From a virus, in the IMG/VR virus record IMGVR_UViG_3300021083_000353, positions 1 to 38,806 of that record: a stretch of 38,806 nucleotides of DNA; one strand, given 5' to 3'. Every line of letters begins with the position of its first letter. Within the stretch, counting starts at the first letter, position 1. Below are positions 1-7,093 of this stretch, piece after piece. The translations under genes were made by a program, and so were the position numbers. A model generated the notes under the pieces. The model did no database searches. It was not told the origin of the DNA and saw only the letters and a list, made by a program, of their open reading frames with translations.

Positions 1-1
1 G

Positions 2-169
2 GAGGAGCGGTACCGGGGCGCGCAGAACCAGAACAAGGCGCTGTCCAAGTCGGCCGCCGGCTGGAAGCGGAAGTTCGAAACCTTGGAGCGCAAGACGAAG
101 GGCTTGCCCGAGCCGGCCGCCGATCCGGAGCTCGAGGACGAGTGCCCCTATCCCCCGGAGGTGGCGTGA
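2..169 (+). CDS. C-terminal end of an unidentified phage protein (5' truncated)
   Basis: An open frame runs from the window edge to a TGA at 167-169. It encodes about 55 residues that are very polar and lysine/glutamate rich, with a segment reading KSAAGWKRKFETLERK that could form a helix, and an acidic proline-containing end. The stop overlaps the ATG of the helicase gene by one base (TGATG), so the two are probably translationally coupled in one replication operon. The start and most of the protein lie outside the window, so no function is assigned. Confidence 0.6.
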   Translation, partial: EERYRGAQNQNKALSKSAAGWKRKFETLERKTKGLPEPAADPELEDECPYPPEVA

Positions 170-1776
170 TGTTCGGAGGCGAATTCCCACCCCCCCGCGA
201 TTTCCAGGAGAAGACGCTGGAGGCCCTGCGCGAGGGCATCCGGCTGGGCCACCGCCGGCAGTGCGTCATGGCGCCCACCGGCGGCGGCAAGACCTACATC
301 GCCATGCGGCTGGTCAAGAAGACCACCGACAACGACCGGCGGGCCTTGTTCGCGGCCGATCGGATCACGCTTATCAACCAGACCTCGGAGACGGCGGAGC
401 GCTACGGGCTTTGGAACCACGGCATCATCCAGGCCAACAACCCGCGCATGGACCTGTCCCGGCCCTTTCAGATCGGCAGCCTCCAGACCATGCAGAGCCG
501 CGGCTGGCCGCAGGACCTCGACCTGGTGATCGTGGACGAGTGCCACTCCCTGATGAAGACCTGGGTGGACTATGCGACCCAGGATTACACCTCCTGCCCG
601 CGCTGCAAGTCCGGGCTGATCGTGGACCCGGCCCGGCCCGAGTTCCCCCGCTGTGAGTCGGCGAGGTGCGGCTGGCGCGCCCCCATCGTCGTCGGGCTCA
701 GTGCCACCCCCTTCTCGAAGGGCCTGGGCAAGGTCTTCACGAACCTGGTCAACGCCGCCACCATGGCCGAGTTGACCGAGCTGAGGATCCTCGTTCCCAT
801 GCGCCTGTTCTCCTGCCGGAAGCCGGACATGTCCGGGGCCGCCACGGTGGGCGGCGTCAACGGGGAGTGGACCGCCGAGGCCGCCAGCGACCGGGAGATC
901 GCCATCGTGGGCGACGTGGTCACCGAGTGGACCCGCCACGCCTTCGGCCTGAAGACCATCGTCTTCGGCGCCACGATCGTGCACTGCGAGGAGCTGTGCA
1001 AGCAGTTCCGGGAGTGCGGCGTTCAGGCGGCCGTCTTCACCGCGAACACCACGGACGAGGAGCGGGCGGTGCTGCTGGAGGAATACCGGCGCCACGACTC
1101 CAGCCTGCGCGTGCTGATCAGCGTGGAGGCCCTGGCCAAGGGCTTCGATGTGCCCGACGTGGAGTGCGTGTGCGACTGCCGGCCCTTGCGCCGGTCCCTG
1201 TCCACCGCCATCCAGATGTGGGGCCGCGGCCTCCGCGCCTCCAAGGAGACTGGGAAGACCGAGTGCCTGCTGCTGGACTTCAGCGGCAACATCATCCGGT
1301 TCATGGCCGACTACGAGCGGATCTTCTTCGAGGGCCTGGACAAGCTGGATGATGGGGAGAAGCTCGACAAGGAGGTCCGGAAGGACGAGGAGGAGTCCCA
1401 CGAGCCCAAGGCCTGCCCGAAGTGCGGGTACACCCCGTTCGTGAAGAAGTGCATGCACTGCGGGCACGAGGTCAAACCCGTGTGCCTGGTGGAGAGCCTG
1501 CCGGGCCATATGGAGGAGGTCATCCTCTGCGGCAAGAAGAAGCTGGCCAACGACAAGATGGACCTGTGGACCCAGGTGGCCACCTACGCCCGGCAGCGGG
1601 CCAAGCCCGGGGGCAATCCGGCGGGCAGGGCCGCCCACCTGTTCAAGGACATCACCGGGGATTGGCCGCCGCGCGGCTGCAAGTTTGAGACCACGCCCTT
1701 CGTGGAGCCCACCCGGAACACCCTCGACAAGATCCGGTCCCTGTCCATCGCCTTCGCGCACAGGAGGGCGTCGTGA
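169..1776 (+). CDS. DEAD/DEAH-type superfamily 2 helicase with zinc-binding inserts
   Basis: Predicted ATP-dependent nucleic acid helicase of 535 residues. Visible motifs are Walker A APTGGGKT (residues 35-42), Walker B/motif II DECH (about 122-125), motif III as SATP, and motif VI as QMWGRGLR (about 349-356). A four-cysteine zinc knuckle (CPRC ... CESARC, about 143-166) is inserted between motifs II and III, and a second one (CPKC ... CMHC, about 416-433) lies near the C-terminus. ATG 169 is preferred over an in-frame upstream start at 142 because GGAGG at 157-161 is correctly spaced and the ATG overlaps the preceding stop. The primase follows with a 4-base overlap. The role is probably origin unwinding or fork progression for phage DNA replication; a specific mechanism is not visible. 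Confidence 0.9.
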   Translation: MFGGEFPPPRDFQEKTLEALREGIRLGHRRQCVMAPTGGGKTYIAMRLVKKTTDNDRRALFAADRITLINQTSETAERYGLWNHGIIQANNPRMDLSRPFQIGSLQTMQSRGWPQDLDLVIVDECHSLMKTWVDYATQDYTSCPRCKSGLIVDPARPEFPRCESARCGWRAPIVVGLSATPFSKGLGKVFTNLVNAATMAELTELRILVPMRLFSCRKPDMSGAATVGGVNGEWTAEAASDREIAIVGDVVTEWTRHAFGLKTIVFGATIVHCEELCKQFRECGVQAAVFTANTTDEERAVLLEEYRRHDSSLRVLISVEALAKGFDVPDVECVCDCRPLRRSLSTAIQMWGRGLRASKETGKTECLLLDFSGNIIRFMADYERIFFEGLDKLDDGEKLDKEVRKDEEESHEPKACPKCGYTPFVKKCMHCGHEVKPVCLVESLPGHMEEVILCGKKKLANDKMDLWTQVATYARQRAKPGGNPAGRAAHLFKDITGDWPPRGCKFETTPFVEPTRNTLDKIRSLSIAFAHRRAS

Positions 1777-2708
1777 TCCCCCTCGAAAAGACGACAGCCG
1801 CAGCCCAGGGCCGCTGGCGGGACATCCTGCTGCACTTCGGCGTGGAGGCCCGATACCTCGAGGACCGGCACGGGCCCTGCCCGCTCTGCAGGGATGGTGA
1901 GGACAGGTTCCGCTGGGACAACACCGAAGGCAACGGCGGGTACTACTGCTCGGCCTGCGGGCCCGGCTCCGGCATGCACCTGCTCATGGTTCTGAAGGGC
2001 TGGGATTTCCCCCGGGCGGCCCGGGAGGTGGACGCCTTCCTGCCGAACGCCAAGGCGGAGCAGGTCCGGGCCGTGCGCAGCGAGGAGTCCAAGCGGGACT
2101 ACATGCGGCGGATGTACACCGAGTCCCGCCCGGTGACGCCCGGGGACCCCGTGGGCCTCTACCTGGCCCGGCGGTGCGGCGACGTGGCGCAGCTGCTCGA
2201 CGACATCCGGTATCACCCGGGTCTGAAGCACAGCATCGACGGCCAGGTCCACCCGGCCATGCTCGCCTTCATGGGCTGGGACCCGGTGAAGCGGAAGTTC
2301 TCCGGGATCCACCGGACCTACCTCACCACCGACGGCCGAAAGGCCGCGGTCGATCCTGTCCGGATGGAGTACGGCCCGTCCGGACCCGTGCGCCTCGGGC
2401 CGCCCGGCCCGGTCATGGGCATTGCCGAGGGCATCGAGACGGCCCTGTGCGCCCACGCGCTGTTCGGCCTGCCGGTCTGGTCCGGCATCTGCGCGAACGG
2501 GCTGAAGGCCTGGATGCCTCCGGAGGGTGTGCACCAGGTCGTCATCTTCGGCGACAACGACCCCAACTTCGTCGGGCCGGCCGCCGCGTTCGAGAAGGCC
2601 CGGGCCTTGGCCGCCAAGGGCTACGAGGTGCAGGTCCAGATCCCCCCCATCGTGGGGCAGGACTGGGCGGATGTGTGGGCGGCAACACCGCGCACGGAGG
2701 TGGCCTGA
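1773..2708 (+). CDS. Phage primase with zinc-binding and TOPRIM domains
   Basis: A 311-residue protein starting with GTG, which overlaps the helicase stop as GTGA; AGGAGGG lies just upstream at 1762-1768. The N-terminus has a CHC2-like zinc site with cysteines at about 36, 39, 59 and 62 (CPLC ... CSAC). The C-terminal half carries TOPRIM signatures: the acidic glutamate in GIAEGIETA (about 215-224) and the aspartates in IFGDND (about 258-263). This matches phage DNA primases that make RNA primers for lagging-strand synthesis. There is no fused hexameric helicase domain, so unwinding is presumably supplied by the upstream SF2 helicase or by the host replicative helicase. Confidence 0.88.
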   Translation: MIPLEKTTAAAQGRWRDILLHFGVEARYLEDRHGPCPLCRDGEDRFRWDNTEGNGGYYCSACGPGSGMHLLMVLKGWDFPRAAREVDAFLPNAKAEQVRAVRSEESKRDYMRRMYTESRPVTPGDPVGLYLARRCGDVAQLLDDIRYHPGLKHSIDGQVHPAMLAFMGWDPVKRKFSGIHRTYLTTDGRKAAVDPVRMEYGPSGPVRLGPPGPVMGIAEGIETALCAHALFGLPVWSGICANGLKAWMPPEGVHQVVIFGDNDPNFVGPAAAFEKARALAAKGYEVQVQIPPIVGQDWADVWAATPRTEVA

Positions 2709-3088
2709 TGTCAGGCGGGTATTCCAAACTCTTTTCGGGCATCCTCACCAGCTCCATCTGGTGCGAGCCGGACCACGTCCTCCGCGTCTGGATCGCCATG
2801 CTGGCCCACTGCGACGCGGACGGCTACGTCCCGGGGTCGGTCCCGGGGTTCGCGTCCATGGCCCGCGTGGGCCTCCCCGCGATGCGCGAGGCCATCGCCA
2901 AGCTCAGCGCTCCCGACCCCGACAGCCGCAACCAGGACAACGAGGGCCGGCGCATCGAGACCGTGGAGGGCGGGTGGCAGATCCTCAACTATCCGATCTA
3001 CCGGAACATGTGCCAGGACAAGCCCGGATCCAAGGCCAAGGCGATGCGGAAATCGAGGGCCAAAAACAAGGGCGCTGACCCTGGGTAA
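2708..3088 (+). CDS. Winged-helix phage replication protein, possibly with a frameshifted C-terminal tail
   Basis: A 126-residue protein whose ATG overlaps the primase stop (TGATG). The segment IWCEPDHVLRVWIAML, the SVPGFASMARV stretch, and the PDPDSR and EGRRIE motifs are a pattern I recognise from phage replication/HTH proteins encoded next to primases. The likely role is origin recognition or helicase loading, by family analogy only. The zero frame ends at TAA 3086-3088, inside the first copy of a GGTAAC repeat. In another frame the sequence continues as a Ser-Ala-Ser-Ala-rich tail whose TGA (3258-3260) makes an ATGA overlap with the next gene. The longer tail may therefore have been lost through frameshifts. 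Confidence 0.75.
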   Translation: MSGGYSKLFSGILTSSIWCEPDHVLRVWIAMLAHCDADGYVPGSVPGFASMARVGLPAMREAIAKLSAPDPDSRNQDNEGRRIETVEGGWQILNYPIYRNMCQDKPGSKAKAMRKSRAKNKGADPG

Positions 3089-3151
3089 CACGTTGCAAAA
3101 CCGGTAACGCGTTACCTCCCGTGGTAACGCCAGGTAACACCGAGTAACGCC
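3084..3151 (+). repeat. Iteron-like array of GGTAAC boxes, candidate replication origin
   Basis: GGTAAC-type boxes begin at 3084, 3103, 3123, 3133 and 3143 (the last is AGTAAC), giving spacings of 19, 20, 10 and 10 bases, close to one or two DNA helical turns. The core can be written GGTAACRCS. The box at 3103 forms part of a perfect 14-base palindrome, GGTAACGCGTTACC (3103-3116). The array lies immediately after the replication genes, where phage origins are commonly found. Binding by the upstream winged-helix protein is inferred. Confidence 0.55.
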
Positions 3152-3180
3152 TGCCTCTGCTTCTGCTTCTGCCTTTGTTT
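3151..3180 (+). repeat. Hexanucleotide pyrimidine-rich repeat tract (CTGCYT)n
   Basis: Four near-identical units, CTGCCT, CTGCTT, CTGCTT and CTGCCT, followed by degenerate TTGTTT, give a clear 6-base period from 3151 to 3180. Read in frame 3153 it would encode alternating Ser-Ala. It directly adjoins the GGTAAC array. The strand bias (nearly all pyrimidine on +) could help strand opening or primase recognition, but that is inference. Confidence 0.5.
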
Positions 3181-3256
3181 CTTTTCCTGGGCCACCAGAA
3201 AAACAGGAACACGTACAGCACCCCACCCCCCCTGCACCCCCGCGAAAGGACACCCC

Positions 3257-3610
3257 ATGAACACCACCTCCCCCACGCTGGCCCAGGAATCTCTCACGAT
3301 CATCCACCACCAGCCCACCGGTGCTTTCTATCTCCAGAGTGCCCAGTCGGTCGGCTACGGCACGCAGCGCCTGGTGCAGAACGAGGTGATCATCCCCTTC
3401 GGCTCTTTCTCTTCCCGTCCGGATCCCATCCGCCGGGCCTGGCTGTTTGTGGAGGCGAACCGTGTGATGAACCCGAGACCAGAACCCCCCGCCCCACCGC
3501 CCCCCTGCACCCAGGCGCTGCGGAACACGCTCGCCCGGTGCATCGACTGGCTGGTCCCCCGGACCCCCGCCGCAAACAGTGAGAACCGCTCGCAGCAGGT
3601 GCCCCGATGA
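3257..3610 (+). CDS. Hypothetical phage protein
   Basis: A 117-residue protein that I do not recognise. The N-terminal 70 residues look like a small mixed alpha/beta domain (LTIIHHQPTGAFYLQ, EVIIPFGSFSS). A proline-rich linker (residues about 72-85) and a short C-terminal helix with CIDWLVPR follow. The ATG overlaps, as ATGA, the stop of the alternative-frame tail of the preceding replication gene, and its own stop overlaps the HNH gene start. It is therefore embedded in the early operon. No signal peptide or clear membrane segment is visible. Confidence 0.6.
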   Translation: MNTTSPTLAQESLTIIHHQPTGAFYLQSAQSVGYGTQRLVQNEVIIPFGSFSSRPDPIRRAWLFVEANRVMNPRPEPPAPPPPCTQALRNTLARCIDWLVPRTPAANSENRSQQVPR

Positions 3611-4047
3611 AGCCCGATATGGAGTCCCGCTTTTGGGCGAAGGTCGACAAGAACGGCCCGAATGGCTGCTGGGTCTGGACGGCAATGAAAACCGCTGCCG
3701 GGTATGGCGAGTTTTGGCCGAGTGGACCCCGGATGATGTATGCCCACCGGCTCGCATACGAGTTGCTCGTCGGGAAGATCCCGGAAGGACTCCAGATCGA
3801 CCACCTCTGCCGGAACCCATCCTGCTGCAATCCTGAACACCTTGAGCCTGTTACCCAGGCCGAGAATATGCGGCGTGGCAATGCCGGGAAGAACACGCGG
3901 GAGAGGACTCATTGCCCACATGGACATGAATACTCCCCCGAGAACACGAGGATTTACAACGGTCGAAGGTTCTGCAAGCAATGCAGCCTGAATCGCAATC
4001 GACCGGCGAGAGGTGCGGACCGGGACGAGAAAGAGGCGAAACAATGA
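3607..4047 (+). CDS. HNH endonuclease
   Basis: A 146-residue protein with a canonical HNH_3-type core: IDHLC (His about 66), two further cysteines in NPSCCN, and NPEHLEPVT (Asn about 75, His about 78). It is preceded by the W-V-W and AHRLAYE segments typical of this family. The C-terminal third has a second putative metal knuckle (CPHGH ... CKQC). It is probably a free-standing homing nuclease or a DNA-nicking enzyme for replication or packaging. Some phage HNH proteins assist terminase, and the terminase genes are two genes downstream, but NinB intervenes. Codon composition is less GC-biased than in its neighbours, consistent with mobility. The ATG overlaps the previous stop. Confidence 0.85.
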   Translation: MKPDMESRFWAKVDKNGPNGCWVWTAMKTAAGYGEFWPSGPRMMYAHRLAYELLVGKIPEGLQIDHLCRNPSCCNPEHLEPVTQAENMRRGNAGKNTRERTHCPHGHEYSPENTRIYNGRRFCKQCSLNRNRPARGADRDEKEAKQ

Positions 4048-4472
4048 AGCCGGAAACCTTTGTCCTCAGGGAGGAGGGCGACGCCCATGCGCTCTATGCC
4101 TACCTGAAATTGAACTGGCGCCAGATGGCCGCCGTTGGCAGGCCGCTCTCCATCTCTGCCTCCCCAGAAAAGACCAAACGGAGTGTGCAGGCCAATGCGT
4201 TTTACTGGGGCGTGGTCCTGAAGCAGATCGCGGAGCAGGTGTGGGTCGAGGGCACCCGCCAATACGCTCCCAAGGTCTGGCATGAGGAGTTCAAGGACCG
4301 GTTCGCGCCCCGGATCGATCACCCCCTCGGCGGCAGCTACCCCATGAGCACCACCGACATGGACGACGAGCAGTTCCAGACCTTCGTCCACGAGGTGGAG
4401 CTGTTCGCGGCCCAGGAGCTGCAGGTGCGGTTCGTGGACAGCCGGGCGGTGGCGCCAGGATGGGCGGCATGA
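4044..4472 (+). CDS. ninB: NinB-like (lambda Orf family) recombination protein
   Basis: A 142-residue protein. The segment around SVQANAFYWGVVLKQIAEQVW, the following WHEEFKDRF and the C-terminal FQTFVHEVELFAAQELQV match the lambda NinB/Orf family, as does the length (lambda Orf is 146 residues). Family members bind single-stranded DNA and SSB and help load recombinases in phage recombination. The chosen ATG overlaps the HNH stop as ATGA; a longer in-frame ORF beginning at 3981 would run antiparallel to good HNH coding and is rejected. It pairs functionally with the RecE-like exonuclease and SSB-like protein encoded in the leftward operon. Confidence 0.75.
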   Translation: MKPETFVLREEGDAHALYAYLKLNWRQMAAVGRPLSISASPEKTKRSVQANAFYWGVVLKQIAEQVWVEGTRQYAPKVWHEEFKDRFAPRIDHPLGGSYPMSTTDMDDEQFQTFVHEVELFAAQELQVRFVDSRAVAPGWAA

Positions 4473-5074
4473 GCCAGGAAGCAGACTGGATTGCCATCGA
4501 GGGGGACTTCCGGGCCGGCACCAAGTCGTATCGGGAGCTGGCTGCCCAGTATTCCGTATCGGTCGCAGCCATCCAGCGTAAGGCAAAGAAAAACGGGTGG
4601 GTTAGGGATCCCACCGGGACGAAGAGGCGCATCGTGGCGGCGCGCCTGGCTGGCGTGATACAGGAGGTGGGACAGTGTACCGCGTATCAGATCGAGGCTG
4701 AGGCCGACCAGGACGTGCAGGACATGCAGCTCGGGCTGCAGGGTGCGCGCCTCGCCCTCCAGCGTGCCGTCGCCGACCTGCAGCCCCCCACCGAGGAGCA
4801 GACCGCGGCTGACCCACGGACCGGCCTGCTGGCACCCAAGGACCTCAAGATCCTGTCCGAATGCGTGCGCGTGAACATCGAGACCCTGCGGATGATCCGG
4901 GGCCTGGACGACCCCAAGAACCCCAACAACGAGGAAGTCGATGCAGAGATCGAAGCGGAGCTCGCGAAGCTCCACGCCAGCAAAGAAGCTCGCGCTGCTC
5001 AGGCGGCTGCGCGAGCTGAACGAGTGGAAGCCCCTGCCGGGCCCGCAGACAATGGCCTACCACTCGCAGGCTGA
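4469..5074 (+). CDS. Terminase small subunit
   Basis: A 201-residue protein (an alternative ATG at 4460 adds three residues). The N-terminal helix-turn-helix is visible as SYRELAAQYSVSVAAIQRKAKKNGWVRD, here a bipartite DNA-binding element of the type seen in phage small terminases. A long, charged, alanine-rich helical region follows, which would support oligomerisation. It recognises the phage packaging site and delivers DNA to TerL. The start at 4469 overlaps the NinB stop (ATGA) with AGGATGGG upstream. Its 3' end overlaps the TerL gene by 134 bases in a different frame, which is unusually long. Confidence 0.8.
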   Translation: MSQEADWIAIEGDFRAGTKSYRELAAQYSVSVAAIQRKAKKNGWVRDPTGTKRRIVAARLAGVIQEVGQCTAYQIEAEADQDVQDMQLGLQGARLALQRAVADLQPPTEEQTAADPRTGLLAPKDLKILSECVRVNIETLRMIRGLDDPKNPNNEEVDAEIEAELAKLHASKEARAAQAAARAERVEAPAGPADNGLPLAG

Positions 5075-6461
5075 CGAGCTGTTCTACGGCGGGGCGGCCG
5101 GCGGGGGGAAGACAGACCTCCTCCTTGGCCTAGGCAGCACTGCCCATGACCGGTCGATCATCTTCCGGCGGGAGTTCCCCCAGCTCCAGGGCATCCAGAC
5201 CCGGGCGAAGGAGATGTTCCGCGGGATCGGCGACTACAACGGCTTCGACCGGCTCTGGACGCTGGACAACGGCAGCACGATCGAGCTGGGCGCCTGCAAT
5301 CTCCTGGGCGACGAGGAGAAATACCAGGGCCGGCCGCACAGCCTGAAGGCCTTCGACGAGATCACCCACTTCCTGGAAATCCAGTTCCGGTTCCTCTGCG
5401 GCTGGCTCCGGTCCACCACCCCGGGCCAGCGGTGCCGGGTGGTGGCCGCAGGCAACCCGCCCACATCGCCCGAGGGTGAATGGGTGGTGCAGTATTGGCG
5501 GCCCTGGCTGGATGAGACCCACCCCGACTTCCCGGCCCCGCCCGGGCAGCTGCGCTGGTACACCAACCTGGACGGTGAGGACGTGGAAGTTGGCAGCCCT
5601 GACCCCTTCTGGCACACCTCCAAGGAGACCGGGAAGCGCGAGCTGATCCAGCCCCTGAGCCGGACCTTCATCCCGGCCCGGGTCGAGGACAACCCCTACC
5701 TCATGGCCACAAGCTACCGGGCGAAGCTGCAGGGCCTGCCGGAGCCCCTGCGCTCCAAGATGCTGTTCGGCGACTTCCTGGCCGGCAGGAAGGACAACCC
5801 CTGGCAGGTGATCCCCACGGCATGGGTCCAGGCCGCCCAGGCGCGATGGAAGGAGCGGAAGAAGCCCGATGTCGCCCAATCGGCGATCGGCGTGGACGTG
5901 GCCCGCGGGGGCGGCGACCAGACTATCCTGGCGCCGCGGTATCGGAACTGGTTCGACGTGCTGCAGGTGTTCCCGGGATCCGACACGCCCGACGGCCCGG
6001 CGGTGGCCACGCTGGTCATCCAGGCCAGGCGGGATCAGTCCGTGGTCCAGCTGGACGTGATCGGCGTGGGCGGCAGCGTGCTGGATCACCTGAAGCCCAT
6101 CCTGAAGTCGGCCTGCATCCCCCTGAACGGCGCCGCATCCTCGGACGCCACGGACAAGAGCGGCCAGCTTGGGTTCAAAAACCTGCGCGCGGCGATGTAC
6201 TGGGCGCTGCGTGAGGCCCTGGATCCGGCGACGGGTGACGACCTGGCCCTTCCGCCCGACCGAGACCTGCTCATCGACCTCTGCTCGCCCCACTGGAAGC
6301 TCACGGCCCAGGGCATCCAGGTCGAGGCCAAGGAAGACATCATCAAGCGAATCAGGCGCAGCCCTGACAGAGGGGACGCGGTGGTCTACTCGCACTGGAT
6401 CGACCCCCGCAACATCCCCATCAAGATCAACCCCGGCCTGCTGGGAAGGATGCGCCGATGA
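4941..6461 (+). CDS. Terminase large subunit (packaging ATPase/nuclease)
   Basis: A 506-residue motor protein that drives DNA into proheads and cuts the concatemer. Walker A is GAAGGGKT (residues about 51-58) and Walker B is the LKAFDE segment (about 135-140). The C-terminal RNase H-like nuclease begins near residue 313 with GVDVARGGGDQT, with a further acidic position at LDVIGVGG. ATG 4941, preceded by GAGG, is preferred because the conserved-looking RELNEWKPLPGPQ lies upstream of the next candidate start at 5052. The C-terminal peptide INPGLLGRMRR is echoed by the first residues of the portal protein, which lies beyond an inserted lysis cassette. Confidence 0.95.
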   Translation: MQRSKRSSRSSTPAKKLALLRRLRELNEWKPLPGPQTMAYHSQADELFYGGAAGGGKTDLLLGLGSTAHDRSIIFRREFPQLQGIQTRAKEMFRGIGDYNGFDRLWTLDNGSTIELGACNLLGDEEKYQGRPHSLKAFDEITHFLEIQFRFLCGWLRSTTPGQRCRVVAAGNPPTSPEGEWVVQYWRPWLDETHPDFPAPPGQLRWYTNLDGEDVEVGSPDPFWHTSKETGKRELIQPLSRTFIPARVEDNPYLMATSYRAKLQGLPEPLRSKMLFGDFLAGRKDNPWQVIPTAWVQAAQARWKERKKPDVAQSAIGVDVARGGGDQTILAPRYRNWFDVLQVFPGSDTPDGPAVATLVIQARRDQSVVQLDVIGVGGSVLDHLKPILKSACIPLNGAASSDATDKSGQLGFKNLRAAMYWALREALDPATGDDLALPPDRDLLIDLCSPHWKLTAQGIQVEAKEDIIKRIRRSPDRGDAVVYSHWIDPRNIPIKINPGLLGRMRR

Positions 6462-6646
6462 AGAGCTACCTGGAAACCTGGGAGACCGAGCCCCGCCCGG
6501 GTGGCGCGCCGGCCCTGCCCGCCGCCGTGGACCACGACCGCCGCCTGCTGCCCATCCTGGACGCCAGGGGCAACCACATCCCCGACAAACGCCCACGGTG
6601 CGGCTTCGGGGCGCACCTGTACGACGTTGACGGGAGGATGCGATGA
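6458..6646 (+). CDS. Small hypothetical phage protein
   Basis: A 62-residue protein whose ATG overlaps the TerL stop as ATGA. It is proline- and arginine-rich with a central DHDRRLLPILDARGNHIPDK segment. No metal site or membrane segment is apparent. The overlapping organisation on both sides supports real translation. I do not recognise a family. Confidence 0.6.
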   Translation: MKSYLETWETEPRPGGAPALPAAVDHDRRLLPILDARGNHIPDKRPRCGFGAHLYDVDGRMR

Positions 6647-6789
6647 ACCGGCACGGCGCAACCCCGCCGCGGATCCCCCCTCGCACCACCGGCACCGGCG
6701 GGCCTGCCCCCAAGCAGCATTGCCGCTACTGCGGAACCATCCAAGATCCCGGCGCCAAGCGGTGCCCGTCCTGTGGAGCGCCCCGATGA
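6643..6789 (+). CDS. 48-residue zinc-ribbon protein
   Basis: This short ORF starts at an ATG overlapping the previous stop and ends at a TGA overlapping the next ATG. The C-terminal half has CRYC and CPSC separated by 12 residues, a compact zinc-ribbon signature. The N-terminus is proline/threonine-rich and probably disordered. Nothing indicates a specific role; such small zinc proteins often act as nucleic acid-binding or protein-interaction modules. The 4-base overlaps on both sides are the best evidence that it is a gene. Confidence 0.65.
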   Translation: MNRHGATPPRIPPRTTGTGGPAPKQHCRYCGTIQDPGAKRCPSCGAPR

Positions 6790-7001
6790 CCGAGACATGG
6801 ACAGGCATCAACACGAAGACCGCCGCCGCCCTGGCCGGCGTCAACGAGAAGCGCTTCCGCCAGGACTGGGTGCCGGAGGACGGGCCCGCCCAAGTAGACT
6901 TCCGCGACAACGGCAAGACCGGCCGGGCCCGGCGCATCGAAGTCAACCTGGTCGACCTGGAGCGCGTTCTGGCCCTGCGCACCCACAAGCGCGCCTCGTA
7001 A
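6786..7001 (+). CDS. Small winged-helix/excisionase-like DNA-binding protein
   Basis: A 71-residue protein. INTKTAAALAGVNEKRFRQDW resembles the helix-turn-helix of MerR/Xis-type proteins, and the basic NGKTGRARRIEVNLVDLERVL fits the wing plus final helix. Its stop (6999-7001) abuts a decamer repeat array that precedes the lysis gene, so a regulatory role at that array is an attractive but untested inference. The ATG overlaps the preceding stop. Confidence 0.6.
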   Translation: MTETWTGINTKTAAALAGVNEKRFRQDWVPEDGPAQVDFRDNGKTGRARRIEVNLVDLERVLALRTHKRAS

Positions 7002-7060
7002 CTGGTGCGGGGTGGTGCGTAGTGGTGCACGGTGGAGCGGAGTGGGGCGACTGGAGCGCG
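7001..7060 (+). repeat. 10-base tandem repeat array (consensus RGTGGWGCGN)
   Basis: TGG cores recur at 7003, 7013, 7023, 7033, 7043 and 7052, giving five units in exact 10-base register and a sixth shifted by one. Each is followed by WGC or GGC. The array occupies the only sizeable noncoding gap (7002-7093) between TerL and portal, upstream of the endolysin. The pattern suggests a protein-binding array with one site per helical turn. The motif differs from the GGTAAC boxes at 3.1 kb. Confidence 0.5.
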
Positions 7061-7093
7061 TGAGGGCGTGAGCCTTGGGCATCCGAGGTTCCG

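Noticed and set aside
5130-6713. 527-codon minus-strand ORF opposite TerL
   Set aside because: Complement of TerL; no recognisable domain and no operon context on that strand.
7001-7060. CRISPR array
   Set aside because: Units are only 10 bases with no unique spacers and no cas genes nearby.
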